Assembly: GCF_030035675.1 (NCBI RefSeq)
Contig: NC_084482.1
Location: 221,983,943 to 222,047,942, forward strand
Direction of reading: 5' to 3'
Source of the DNA: Rhineura floridana
Taxonomy: Eukaryota; Chordata; Lepidosauria; Squamata; Rhineuridae
Length of the DNA stretch: 64,000 nt
Shown: positions 22,111-32,490 of the stretch, piece by piece
Layout: the number at the start of each line of letters is the position of its first letter
Position numbering within the stretch: the first letter of the stretch is position 1
Made by a program: the position numbers and the translations under genes
Notes under the pieces: model-generated
The model's input: the letters and a program-made list of their open reading frames with translations, nothing else
Databases searched by the model: none
Told to the model about the DNA's origin: nothing

Positions 22111-22844
22111 AAAAAACACACAGAAAAATCATAATAAACAGTGCCCAGAACCTTTTTTTAAAAGTCTATATATTTGCCCATTATTTTCTCTTCAGAAATG
22201 TGTACATTTTGATAACATTGCAATATCCCAGACACGTTCAAACTATTCTGAAAATGAAGGAGGAAAGCTCCCCCTCGCCCCCCTGCGCTGGTAGCCTTTT
22301 ACAATCCTTATTTCTGAACTTCCAAATCCTTCTCTAATATTATATTTTTAAAATGATTTAATACTTGTATTTTGGGATCATTCAGTACTTGCAAGATGGA
22401 TTTGTTCTGCATCTAGCACTTTTTAATATCAGCAGCTGCAAGAAAACTGCCTGCTATTCCCTAAGCATGGCACTTTTAAGGAACTGTCCACGGATTATAT
22501 TATAATGTATATTAATATCAGACTGGGCTGGAAAGGTTTATTGTGCCTGAATCACTCTGGCTTTATGTATTTTAGCAACTGATAAATATCAGCTGATACT
22601 GCGTGTTAAGGATTGATGAAGGAGTTTTAAAAGTTAGGAAGTTTGTCTAAGTGGAATGAACTGGAACAGCTGTAGTATGTTTTGAAATGAATTGGAAGTA
22701 GATGACCGTGATGCTTTCATCAGTAATATCCAGTTCTTGTATAGGTATTCTTGGGCTCTGAACTGTGTAGGGGACAACTTTGTGGAAATGCAGCACACAA
22801 ATAAAAGTAATTTTTGTTATTTATGTAACTTGTTTTTAATGTTT

Positions 22845-23671
22845 TGTTATGGGTTTGGGGTTGAGATGGATGATTTCTAAGAGTCCCCTTCCAGCCTCTG
22901 CGCTGCTGGCCAGATCTCCCTTTGTTAGTATAAACTGTCACATAGAGGAGGGTACAGATTTGTTCTCTGCTGCCCCAGAGGGTAGGACTAGGTCTAATGG
23001 TTTTAAGTTGCAGGAGCGTAGATTCAGATTGGACATTAGAAGGAACTTCTTGACAGTAAGGGCAGTTCGGCAATGGAACCGACTGCCTAGGGAGGTGGTG
23101 GGATCCCTTCGCTGGATGTCTTCAAGCAGAGGCTGGACAGCTGTCTGCGGGAGATGCTCTAGCTGTGGATTTCCTGCTGTGAGCAGGGGGTTGGACTCGA
23201 TGGCCTACAAGGCCCCTTCCAACTCTATGATTCTATGATTCTATAATAGAGTGGCCAGGTGAGTTAATGGGCCTATCAAGTGCCCATTAACTGGTGAAAT
23301 GGGTCATGGAGATCCTATTGTTATTGAAACTCTTCAGGAGAGACTCCCCCCCTTCCTTGACCTAGGAGAGGTTTGTGTTTGGAGTTGTGGCTGGGAACGG
23401 CTGGGAACTGGAGGCAGGCAGAGAGACTAGCTCTCTGCACCATGGCTTTGGGGTGCCTCCTGTAACCCTGTTGGAAAAGCTGGATATTGGACTGCTGATG
23501 CCTTGAACCTCTCCATCCTAAGCTCAGGTTGCAATGTGTGTAAATAAACAAACCATATTTCATAAAGACACCACAGACTCCGCTGACCTTCTTCCCGAGG
23601 AAACCAAACCCTGGGCGAGTGCAGGGACCCCTGGAAATCTCACCGCTTGGAGATTGGGGTGGTGCGCAACA
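22845..23671 (+). mobile_element. Solo LTR (family L-c) interrupted by a CR1
   Basis: It begins TGTTATGGGT and ends GGTGCGCAACA, with 4-bp target repeats GTTT at 22841-22844 and 23672-23675. AATAAA lies at 23,543. A CR1 tail at about 22,900-23,250 sits inside, leaving an LTR of about 475 bp. The left part of a second copy is at 46,823. It is a retroviral fossil with no internal region. Confidence 0.8.
22900..23250 (+). repeat. CR1 LINE 3' end nested in the LTR
   Basis: It shows the CR1 ending ggttggactcgatggcctac and then repeated attctatg octamers. The preceding frame reads [20 protein letters not shown], the classic RT C-terminal end. It is 5' truncated and was inserted into the solo LTR. 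Confidence 0.85.
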
Positions 23672-23675
23672 GTTT

Positions 23676-23800
23676 GTTTTATTAGTATTTTAACGACTTT
23701 TTAAATACTGCATATTGGAAACTGCTTAGAGGTCTTTTGTTCTAGTTAGTAAATAAAAATGAATAAAAAAAAATAAAATCATAAATAAAGAAAACAATAA
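23676..23800 (+). repeat. LINE 3' tail
   Basis: A T-rich stretch, then aactgcttagaggtcttttg and taaataaaaatgaataaa, resembles an L2-clade terminus. Positions 23,800-24,170 show no feature I can support. Confidence 0.4.
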
Positions 23801-24179
23801 TAACTCACTGAGAATGGTTCTGCCTGGTTTAAATAATGAGAGAAATAGTTTAAATCCAGCCAGTCCCCCCCCCCAAAAAAAGCCTTGAACTTGGCTAGAT
23901 GAGGAGTAGCGAGCTCTCGGTGGAAAAATGCTATGTATATGTCTGTCTGCTTAGGGGTGTTCACACATCACATTCAATGAGTGTACAATCCGTGCACCTC
24001 TGTGCACAATAGTGGAGCTGTTGAAATAAGAGGTGCATACTTTTTCACACAAACACTTGTACCTGGGTAGAGACAGCTTGCACCTGTGTCCAGTGTAATG
24101 TCTGAACAAGCCTCTTGAGTTTTGTGCTTTGGAAAAAGTTTCTGTGATTTGGACACCCCCTTCCTCCCATTAACACTCT

Positions 24180-25035
24180 GAGGCACTCCTGCCAATGTGC
24201 AGGCTTCCAAGGCCAGGCAGGGGGGAGGCTGGCAGCGCCAGGAGAGACTGACCCCCAGCACCCCCACAGATGGGCCAATCCTGCAAGAGAAGTTGAGATC
24301 CACCCCAAGGGGACTTCCATGTTCCCCTCCAACAAACTTCCAGGGGGATATCTGGAAATCCAAAAGGGGCTCTCCCTCCAGCTGTGGGCAGAAAAGCAGC
24401 ACAGCAAACCCCTCCCCTCCAACATGTGCCCCCCAACAAGGCTACATCAAGACCCCCCCTCTTTCCCCCCTGCCTGAGCTGTGCGTCATCCCTGGGGGGA
24501 CTGGGCTGAGCTGCAAATGGTGTGTGGGGGGGCACCTTCAGTGGAAACAGTTTGGCAGCTGGACGGTGTGGATCAGCCCCCCTCCCGCCACACCCCTTTC
24601 TATGGATTCCCCCCCAAAAAACCCTCCTCTTCCCTCCAACCCCGAAATCATGTTGCACCTCTTTTTTCTCTCTTCCTCCTCGTGGCCCATTTCTCCTCCC
24701 GGATTATGAATGGAGACCCCTCCCCACTTTCCTTCCATTCATTATTCTCTCTCCCCCCACTTCCTGCCTCTCTAGGAACCACAACTCTGTTCCTTTACCC
24801 ACTGGAGGACCGAGTCTGCCTCCCTCCTTCGCCACTCTCCTCCTCCTCCTCTACCCCCCTGCTGTTGTGTTGGGGCTGCTCCAAGGGATTGGGGGGGAGC
24901 GCGCTTTCCTCTCCCCCTGCACACCCTAAAGATTGTTCACAGCTTCAGAAACACTCACTGAAGTTTCTCAGCGCTCTGACGTCACCGTTTCGACGCAAAT
25001 GAGGAGTAAGTTCCTCCTCCCTGTGATGTCATTAT
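24180..25035 (-). promoter_or_regulatory. GC-rich module P1, probable ZNF-A promoter and 5' exon
   Basis: A C-rich stretch shares several blocks with 61,580-62,090 (same orientation) and with 62,640-63,210 (opposite orientation): cttcctgcctctctaggaa, cggattatgaatggagaccc, and an agctgg-agag block. TGACGTCA, a full CRE palindrome, is at 24,977-24,984, and a CRE-like TGATGTCA is at 25,024-25,031. Its place upstream of ZNF-A and its recurrence upstream of ZNF-C suggest a zinc-finger gene promoter with a non-coding first exon. The transcription start was not determined. Long open frames here on both strands reflect base composition. Confidence 0.5.
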
Positions 25036-25048
25036 TTTTATTTGTCAG

Positions 25049-25130
25049 GCTGAATTCAGCAGTGGCGGCTGCTTTTAAGTTCTTTGGCTCCAGTGAAAAT
25101 CTCAGCTTGGGTGTCTGTGTAAACCTTTGC
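25049..25130. repeat. Direct repeat, left unit
   Basis: ggctgaattcagca, ttaagttcttt and ctcagc-tgggtgtctgtgta recur at 25,451-25,535, on the other side of a SINE. Confidence 0.7.
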
Positions 25131-25139
25131 AACAAAATA

Positions 25140-25364
25140 GGAAATGGATAGCCTTCAAGTCTATTCCGACTTATGGTGACCCTATGAATAGGGTTTTCGT
25201 GGTCAGCGGTATCCAGAGGGGACTTACCATTGCCTTCCTGTGAGGCTGAGAGGCAGTGACTGGCCCAAGGTCACCCAGGGAGCTTCATGGCTATGTGGGG
25301 ATTCGAACCCTCGTCTTTCAGGTCGTAGTCCAACACTTTAACCACTACACCACACTGGCTCTTT
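25140..25364 (-). repeat. tRNA-headed SINE with Deu-like body
   Basis: Inverted copy: the tail ggaaatgg, the body gacttatggtgaccctatga, then the head with B box (gattcgaaccc) and A box (ttaaccactacacca). Full length, about 225 bp. Confidence 0.85.
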
Positions 25365-25450
25365 AACATCTTACACACATTTTAAAAAAATCTTTAGAAA
25401 CATCTTTAAAAGCAAAAATGATGACCCTTCTGGAGAAATTTTTGGTGGTC

Positions 25451-25535
25451 TGGCTGAATTCAGCAAAGGTTTAAGTTCTTTTGGCTTCAGTTAAAATCTC
25501 AGCCTGGGTGTCTGTGTAAATGTTTATATCAACCT
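25451..25535. repeat. Direct repeat, right unit
   Basis: Second copy of 25,049-25,130. The next ~430 bp (25,536-25,990) begin with an (ATT) run and may be an inverted LINE tail, but I cannot name it. Confidence 0.7.
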
Positions 25536-25995
25536 TTTTTAAAATTTTATTATTATTATTATTAAAGAACAAAAGTAACAAAAACTGGGCATTGCATCTT
25601 GTATGATACAAAGCATAATTGAAACATGAATGATAGTATGGCGTCATGCCCCCATATGACCATTTGCCCCCCACTTCTCTCCCCCCACTTCCACCTTTGA
25701 TAGACCACGGGACTGGACAATATTGCAATCCAAATATGTAGAAAAGGGGGGGGAAAACATTTAACCATATTGTCCATGCAAGTTATGTTCCGAAGCATAC
25801 ATGATAAATCCTCGTTTTTTCCAGCCCTCAAATAAGGCAATGTTCTAAACATTTCTCAGTCAAGTAGAGATGTTCAAGTCGTTCAGTCCTTTCCATCGTT
25901 GAACCACCGTCTGGCGTGCCACCAAAAAGCAAGAATGATGTTGTCATGTGTCTTCAAGTTCTTAAATTTAACATCCACATTCTGACCTTCGTAAA

Positions 25996-26219
25996 AATGG
26001 AAATCGACTGCCTTCAAGTCGATCCCGACTTATGGCGACCCTGTGAATAGGGTTTTCATGTTAAACAGCATTCAGAGGGGGTTTATCATTGCCTTCCTCC
26101 GAGGCTGAGGCAGTGACTGGCCCAAGGTCACCCAGTGAGCTTCATGGTTGTGTGGGCATTCAAATCCGGGTCTCCCAGGTCGTAGCCCAACACCCTAACC
26201 ACTATACCACACTGGCTCC
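25996..26219 (-). repeat. tRNA-headed SINE with Deu-like body
   Basis: Full-length inverted copy with cttcaagtcgatcccgactt at the left and the tRNA-like head ending ccactataccacactggctc. Confidence 0.85.
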
Positions 26220-26529
26220 TTTATATACTGATAGTAAAAATAGTTCAGTGGCACAAACAAATATTAACCCCAGTAATCTGGAGGAGTTCTCTGTGTACCT
26301 CCCCTCCCCCAAAAAATCTGAATTTGGGGGCAGGTGCACCAGAGATAAAAATATTGGATCCCACTACTGAGCACCTGACTGCAAGCCATTTTTAAAAAGT
26401 CATTTTGTATTTTCTGCACTTATTGTTAGTTTTCTCAGTTTATTATACATTATTACATTTTTATTATACATTATTATATTTTTAACAATACTTGCATTAC
26501 GTTTTTAAAGGATGGCTAGCTGCTCCAGT

Positions 26530-26700
26530 AATATTAACAGTTATTTATTAGATTTACATCCCGCTCTTCCTCCCAGGAACCCAGGGCGGCAAGCAAAAAC
26601 ACTCTAAAACATCATAAAAACAGACTAAATATACATTAAAACAAAACACATTTAAAAACATATTAAAACATCTTTTTAAAAAAGTGTTTTTTAAAAAAAG
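26530..26700 (-). repeat. L2/CR1 LINE 3' end, inverted
   Basis: tatttattagatttacatcc, ccagggcggcaagcaaaaac and an A/T-rich remainder match the inverted tail type seen elsewhere here. Confidence 0.6.
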
Positions 26701-26849
26701 CTTTAAATGAGCTTCTATGCATATAAATTAGCACACACAACATTTATGCAAATATCTGTTTTCGTTTATCCAATTTTTTGGTGATGCATAACTGGGCATG
26801 ATGAAACCGAGGTTATGATTATGAAATGATGAAACTGAGGTTATTATAC

Positions 26850-27135
26850 TTCGGACACAAGACAGGATTCACTAAAAGAGACAATAATGCTGGGGAAAAC
26901 AGAAGGGAGTAAAAATTTGAACTCACAGACTCTGGCCTCCCAGCCAGGCTCTCCTCCCCACTGTGAGTAGAAAAAGAGGAAGGCCAAACAAGAGATGGAC
27001 TGATTCCATAAAAGAAGCCACATACCTGAACTTGCAAGATCTGAACAGGGTGGATTACAACAGATGCTATTGGAGGTTGCTGATTCATGGGGTTACCATA
27101 AGTCGTAATTGACTTAAAGACACATAACACCAATA
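26850..27135 (-). repeat. Composite SINE (family S-comp)
   Basis: On the minus strand: tgacttatggtaacccca..., cagatcttgcaagttc, tttttctactcacagtgggg and aggagagcctggctgg. The same order of blocks is found at 34,571-34,790 on the plus strand, so this is a defined family and not a chance junction. Confidence 0.65.
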
Positions 27136-27248
27136 AGAACTGGGCACCATAATTTTGCAGGAGGGGGGAGGGGGAGAGATATCGGGTTTGGCCTGACAGA
27201 GCTGGACTCATGCCTGACTGAATGAACTGGACTGATGTGTCAGTTAGC

Positions 27249-27678
27249 CAGTGGTGTAGTCATCCAAGGTCTCGTGTGTGTGTGTGTCTTACACCCCTTA
27301 CTGTTTTGGAAGCAGGGTTCCTATGTCTCCAGCATACAAGCCAATCAGCATGAAAGGAGGGTATGTTAGCTACTGAGAAGAGTCATCTAACATGCTTCCC
27401 TGTCCCTTCCTGCTGATGGGAGCCAATCAGAGTGAGAGGAAGTGAGTCATCCACTGAGAAGACTCTTCTCAGTAGCTAACATTCTCCCCTTTCATGCTCA
27501 TTGGCTACTAGTGACGTCTGTTGCTACTAGGGACATCTGTTGCTACTAGGGACATCTGTGGGAGACGGCATGAACAAGGATCTCATTTTCAACACAGAAG
27601 CAAAAAAAGGGGGAGGGTGTGGCTGTGACTATCATGAAAGGACCCTGCACTTTTGAATTTGCCACCACTACACTACTG
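27249..27678. mobile_element. hAT-like MITE, family M1
   Basis: Ends CAGTGGTGTAGTC and CACTACACTACTG. Target repeats CAGTTAGC (27241-27248) and CAGTTAAC (27679-27686) agree at 7 of 8 positions. The interior has inverted gattggctcc/caatcag arms. It contains a GT run and a triplicated tgttgctactagggacatc block. Non-coding. Confidence 0.85.
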
Positions 27679-27878
27679 CAGTTAACCAACAGAACATATT
27701 TTGCACATTTTTTTGGTCAAATGCTAGAACTGGATATTAGTTAAGTTAGTTGAAACTCCCGTCTATTCAGTCTCCAAGGGTACCCCTGTCCATCTGCCTC
27801 ATCTAAACTCAAGGCTCCCCTGGTGGTGCGTGTTTCCTCTCCGCCACCCTTACCGCAGCAATCCGGTAGGTTGAAGAC

Positions 27879-28094
27879 CTTTGTGGCCAGGAAGGCCAGC
27901 ACTGCAGGGATAGTTTTTGCCAAGTCAGAAGAGACGGCAGCCAAGAAGATGATGCTGAAGGCCCTTTGTTGGAGAAGGCAAGTTGCTTTCCTTGGCCGGC
28001 TGATGAAGAGGAAGGAGGACAGAAAGGAGAGCAGGAGGGAGACAAGGAGGATGAAGGAGAGGTCCCGGTTGTTGGCTTTGACTATCGGAATCAT
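27879..28094 (-). pseudogene. V2R vomeronasal receptor fragment (membrane region)
   Basis: The frame reads [20 protein letters not shown], then [20 protein letters not shown] and [15 protein letters not shown]. That is the start of the seven-membrane region of class C V2R pheromone receptors, where [10 protein letters not shown] and CLL-Q-AF are typical. Homology stops after FLATK, and the preceding part of the exon is missing. The frame continues with unrelated residues. It is therefore a relic of about 72 codons, not a gene. V2Rs act in the vomeronasal organ membrane. The opposite-strand open frame is a shadow. Confidence 0.8.
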
Positions 28095-28727
28095 TGCCCC
28101 CTCCTATTACAGTGCAGAAGACCTGGGATGAAACGAGTGTTGTGAGCGTGGGTGTACGGATGTGTGTGAACGGCTCTGGCTGGCATGAAGCCCCCAGAAG
28201 GTTATCCACGAGGGAATCCGGCAGCTGCAAAATGTCCCCCACCCCTGCCTTTGGCTCTGGAACTTCTGGCCATTGCCCCATGTGTGGCAAACCCCAAGCA
28301 CACCTGACCTCAAGGCCACTGTTTGAGGGAAGAGCTGTGTGGCAGGAGGGTGCAAGGGCACTTCCAGTCAGGGGGGAAATGGATGGATGGGGGCGAGTGG
28401 AAGGCAGTGCCACTTCTCATCAGGGTCTCTCCATCACGCTGATTCAGGAGAAGTTCAGTTTGAGAAAGAGAAAAACCAACACAGTGGCAAACTGGGAACG
28501 TGGTGCTAGGTGGATGTGGGGAGATCCGGACATTTCCCTGCTCTTTTGTCCATTACTAGAAAGCTCTGGGGTGCAAATGTCTCCTGTGCCATCGACGGCT
28601 TGGACTCAGATTTAGGGCAGGCGAGGACTATGTGGGTGTGAGGTTGTGAAGCCTTGACAGGCCGCCCTCAGCATTAGGAAAGTCTTGCACAGAGAGCTCA
28701 GCGTCTTCTAAAACTCCTCCTGCTTAG

Positions 28728-29000
28728 TTGAGAGGAGCGGTCACAAGGGAGGAGGCTCTTCCAGGCAGGCACAGGACAGTCTGGCATCTTCTGCTGAGGC
28801 TGCTGCTGCTGCTGGCTTCTACAGACTGTGGGCTACTGAAGGCAAAATGCCCCTTGACTTTGGAGAGGGATCAGATAGGCTCTTTCAATTATTACAGGCC
28901 AGGAGACCACCTCATTAGCGCGGTCATCTCTTCCACAACTGATTTATTTCATCCAGATGCCTTCAACAAGCCTGTCTACCTGCTTTTTGTGGTGAAGGAG
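28728..29000 (+). pseudogene. V2R-like first exon relic
   Basis: A leucine-rich signal-peptide-like stretch (WHLLLRLLLLLAS) is followed by CGLLKAKCPL and FNYYRPGDHLISAVISS. The YxPGDLLIGG motif opens the ligand-binding part of V2R receptors. KPVYLLFVVKE aligns with the YQHxLALVFAVKE end of that exon, with residues missing between. No later V2R exon is seen to the right. It faces away from the membrane-region relic 630 bp to the left, so the two come from different genes or from a rearrangement. Confidence 0.6.
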
Positions 29001-29512
29001 GTACTGCTGCCCCACCTCCTACCCATTTTAAGAGCTCCAAATAGCCCCAGTGACCAGCCTCTTTCCTGCTCCTAGTAAATCCCTGTCCTGTTTTCTCTTT
29101 GGGGGAGACTTTAGGGATGCACCAGTGGGAAGGCACTGCTGAATGCTTAGCCTGCCTTCTCAGATACTGTCCCTGCTGAGGTCCTGTAATGGATGGTAAC
29201 ACAGGACAATGGTCTCTCTCTGCTGTAATGTTAATGTACAGAATAGACATCCCCTTTTCTTTTAAGCCTCTGTGAGCATTTGCAGATGAAGCGCGTCTGC
29301 ATGTGAGTGTGGCTGCTATGACATCCCTTCATCTGCAGTTTGTAATAACTAGGGATGTGGGAGATTCAGTTCGCATTTAAAGGTAAGTCTAGCTAATCCG
29401 CACTTTCTGAAACAATACATGAATATAGCCATCTGTTGGAATTTGCACTTACCTGAATTATGCAGTGCAATTCTCTAGCCAATTAATGAATAGAAAAATG
29501 CATTTACTAGGG

Positions 29513-29738
29513 TAAAAATGGAAATGGACTGCCTTCAAGTCGATCCAGACTTATGGCGGCCCTATGAATAGAGTTTTCATGGTAAGCAGTATTCAGAGGG
29601 GGTTTACCATTGCCTTCCTCTGAGGCTGAGAGGCAGTGAATGACCCAAGGACACCCAGGGAGCTTCCTGGCTGTGTGGGGATTTGAACCCTGATCTCCCA
29701 GGTCATAGTCCAACACTCTAACCACTACACAACACTAC
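29513..29738 (-). repeat. tRNA-headed SINE with Deu-like body
   Basis: Full inverted copy ending ctctaaccactacacaacact. Confidence 0.85.
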
Positions 29739-29850
29739 TCAGAGGTGATTTACCATTGCCTTCCTCTGAGGCTGAGAGGCAGTGAATGGCCCAAGTGAGC
29801 TTCATGGCTGTGTGGGGATTCGAACCCTGGCCCCCAGGTCGTAATCAAGG
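29739..29850 (-). repeat. Partial SINE joined to the previous copy
   Basis: It repeats from ctcagaggtgatttaccatt to the B-box region with a short gap, in the same orientation, forming a head-to-tail partial dimer. Confidence 0.75.
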
Positions 29851-30054
29851 GTGCATTAAAATGCATAGATTCAAGAAAATAACCTTTAAAATGCACTATG
29901 CTAGGAAAATTGCTTTGCAGAAACGTGTATATGTGTATATTAGACAAAACTGCCTAGTACATTGCGAACTAATGTGGAAATATGCTGCCGCATGCAATTT
30001 CCACAAATGAGGGAAACTCGACTACATAATTTATATAATTTCCAAATCATGTGA

Positions 30055-30300
30055 AGTACCAGTTCCCCTCTGTTCGGAACCAGTTAGGCCTCATCTTGAG
30101 TACTACACACAGACACAGCACTTCAAGGACACAGACAAACTGGAACGGGTTCAGAGGAAGGCAACGAGGATGATCAGGGGACTGGAAACAAAGCCCCATG
30201 AGGAGAGACTGAAAGAACTGGGGATGTTTAGCCTTGCAAAGTGAAGACTGAGGGGAGATACTGTATGATAGCACTTGAAAGGTTGCCACACAGAGGAGGG
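30055..30300 (+). repeat. CR1 LINE fragment
   Basis: The reading LEYXXXXXXHFKDTDKLERVQRKATRMIRGLE-like pattern can be made out (ggaacgggttcagaggaagg; gggatgtttagccttgcaaa). The text breaks off at gccacacagaggaggg. It is decayed. Positions 30,301-30,670 show nothing recognisable. Confidence 0.65.
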
Positions 30301-30671
30301 TTGCTAGTAATCAACTTCAGCATCGTCAGTCCTAGTGTGTTGGATGGATCTCATGCAGGAGGACCTGAGCACTAAAACAAGGGAGATCAGATAGCTGGAA
30401 AAGGGGCAGGCTGGAAACTGGTTTTTGTCACTGCAAAAGCTGGCAAGAGGGGTGGGGTCCCCTTGCAGCTGACTAGGGAGGAACTGCACTGATCCCCCAT
30501 GCCCCAGCCCCAATTATTTGCCGTCTTGAGTGATGGCAGGACTATTGCTTTGGGGGCAACTTTCAGTACTGGATAAAGAGCAAAAGTGTACCTCAGAAGA
30601 GAAAGGGCTGGAAATATGGGGGTGTCCAGTACGGTGGAGGACCCCTGGTGAAATGTGCCCCCCCATTACCC

Positions 30672-31049
30672 CAGGGGTGTAGTCATTAAGGGTCACGGGG
30701 GGTCATAGACCCATTACCTTTTTGGGAGCAGGGTCCCAGCTAAGTCCCTTTGTATGAGCCAATCAGCATGAAAAGGGAGGGTGGTAGCCACTGGTAACGG
30801 TCCTTGTCCTTTCGTTCTGATTGGAGCCAATCAGAGTGAAAAGTGGTGAGTCAGCCACTGAGAAGACTCTTCTCAGTAACTAACACACAGTCTCCCTTCA
30901 TGTTGATTGGCACCTAGGGATGTCTGTTGTAGTGGCGTGTGGACTCCAAATAGGACAGGGAAATTAAGGGAAAGTGGAAAAGGGAACGTGGCTGTGGCCT
31001 GACTATGAAGAAAGGACCCTGCACTTCTAAATTTGCCACTACGCTACTG
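30672..31049. mobile_element. hAT-like MITE, family M1
   Basis: Ends CAGGGGTGTAGTC and CACTACGCTACTG. Target repeats CATTACCC (30664-30671) and CACTACCC (31050-31057) agree at 7 of 8 positions. Same interior as the 27,249 copy. Confidence 0.85.
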
Positions 31050-31239
31050 CACTACCCTACATTCCCTGGAGCAGCTGTAGTCCTAACACTGTAGCAGGGG
31101 TGAAGATGAAAGGGGACAAGGACAGAGACTCTCAGCCAGCCCTACTGATGGACCGAGCACAGGGTGGACTGGATACAGGGTCTGTTCCTCACCCTTCACA
31201 TTGTTCCCTTTCACAAAGCTCAGAAAACAAAAATAGCAA

Positions 31240-31440
31240 CTAGCAAGCTGCAGCCTCTCTCTCTCTCACGCACACCCACCCACCACCTCGCTTGCATGCA
31301 CATTCAACACAGCTCTCTCTCTCTTTGTTGTTGTTGTTGTTATGTGCCTCCTGTGAATCAGCGACCTCCAAGAGCGTCTGTCATAAGGGGATGAAAGCAT
31401 GCCCTCCCTGCCTCACCTATCAATAAAACAATCACACACA
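31240..31440. repeat. CT/CA/TTG microsatellites with a SINE scrap
   Basis: (CT)n near 31,255 and 31,315 and (TTG)n at 31,326-31,342. These are followed by atgtgcctcctgtgaatcag, a scrap of the composite SINE body. Positions 31,441-31,600 show nothing. Confidence 0.6.
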
Positions 31441-31600
31441 CAAATGCAAACTGGGGTGGAGCGGGAGAGGAGCGAGGGAGAATGACAGACTCGAGTTGGA
31501 GAAAGGAAGAACGTGCCCACTAGGCTTTTTGTGTTCGCGTACGTGCGTGTCAGCGTCCTAAGAGATCAGGCACAGCAATTAAAGGGTTAAAATACTAAAG

Positions 31601-31830
31601 ATTAAAAAGGAAGTCCAGAGAGGCTTCCCTGATAATATCTATAATTACTAGAGATTAAAAAGGAAGTCCAGAGAGGCTTCCCTGATAATATCTATAATTA
31701 CTAGAGATTAAAAAGGAAGTCCAGAGAGGCTTCCCTGATAATATCTATAATTACTAGAGATTAAAAAGGAAGTCCAGAGAGGCTTCCCTGATAATATCTA
31801 TAATTACTAGAGATTAAAAGGGAAGTCAGG
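31601..31830. repeat. 53-bp tandem repeat, four perfect units plus a partial
   Basis: Units start at 31601, 31654, 31707 and 31760, and a partial unit starts at 31813. Each contains ggaagtccagagaggcttcc, whose ends pair (GGAAG/CTTCC). The units show no difference by eye, so the array is very recent or homogenised. It runs straight into an inverted repeat. Confidence 0.95.
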
Positions 31831-31875
31831 GAAGACCAGACAGCCTCTTTGACTTCCCTTTTAGTCTCTAGTAAC
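31803..31875. other. Inverted repeat at the end of the array
   Basis: actagagattaaaagggaag and the later cttcccttttagtctctagt are complementary except for one position, with a spacer of about 25 bp that itself holds cttcc/ggaag pieces. It could form a cruciform or mark a rearrangement point. Confidence 0.75.
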
Positions 31876-32224
31876 AGGGGTTAATCTCTAAAGAGTGAAC
31901 TCTTTCCACCTTGTTCCTAATTCCTACTTTAGCTTCACTGCATGAATTCAAACCAGAGGAGGCTGAAGTGGGGAAAGAAAAAAAAAAAAGACCGGATGGG
32001 GCTGCATTCCAGTTGGGCGGAATATGGGACCAGCCATCAGACTCCAACCCAAATCACTAGCCTATTGCCTGTGGTTCTTTCCTCTGTGCTGACACCTTCT
32101 TCCACCTTCTCTTTACCTCCTCACACGTTACAATCCTTTCTCTTACCTGCTGTTCTTACCTTTTCTGTGTGGCTTCACAGCCATTCCACCACACTTCCAG
32201 CGACAATTCTTTCTCATCTTTTCA

Positions 32225-32490
32225 AAGAATGCCCTTTTTGTAACATTCATGTGAATTTTGAGATATATTTTATTATTGTTATATATTGTTTTGTATACGA
32301 TTCACTTTCTTTTCATTTTACGTACGTTAGAGATTTTTTGCCCAGTTACGTTACCTAAAATGTGGATTATTGTTGTTAATTATTAGCAACTGTACTGAAT
32401 GTAGAATTTATATTGATTTTTGTAAAACCACTTTGGGATTTTTTTGAAATATAAAGGGGTATACAAGTCAAATAAATAAATAAATCTCCC
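32225..32490 (+). repeat. L2-clade LINE 3' end
   Basis: It ends with aaaaccactttgggatttttt, then aaaggggtatacaagtcaaa and a (TAAA) run, the L2 terminal pattern. Positions 32,491-34,270 are GC-mixed and hold open frames of up to 145 codons, none with a recognisable domain. I support no gene there. Confidence 0.7.

Larger units (their letters stand above)
14884..22830. repeat. Segmental duplication, copy A
   Basis: This aligns along its length with 35,284-44,830, in the same orientation. It covers the 3' flank, the finger exon, the intron and the first coding exon of the zinc-finger gene. Identity by eye ranges from about 85% to above 98%. Landmarks are atcctgaagatgtgtatggt (14,950 and 35,347) and ctactagcctg/ctagtaacttc near the right end. 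Confidence 0.9.

Noticed and set aside
24170-25002. Long overlapping open frames on both strands
   Set aside because: A proline/glycine-rich composition effect of C-rich DNA. No domain is present, and the region fits a promoter module better.
27823-28131. 102-codon plus-strand frame
   Set aside because: It is antisense to the V2R relic and has no domain of its own.
31601-31830. CRISPR-like array
   Set aside because: The units are contiguous 53-bp repeats without variable spacers, in a vertebrate-type genome.
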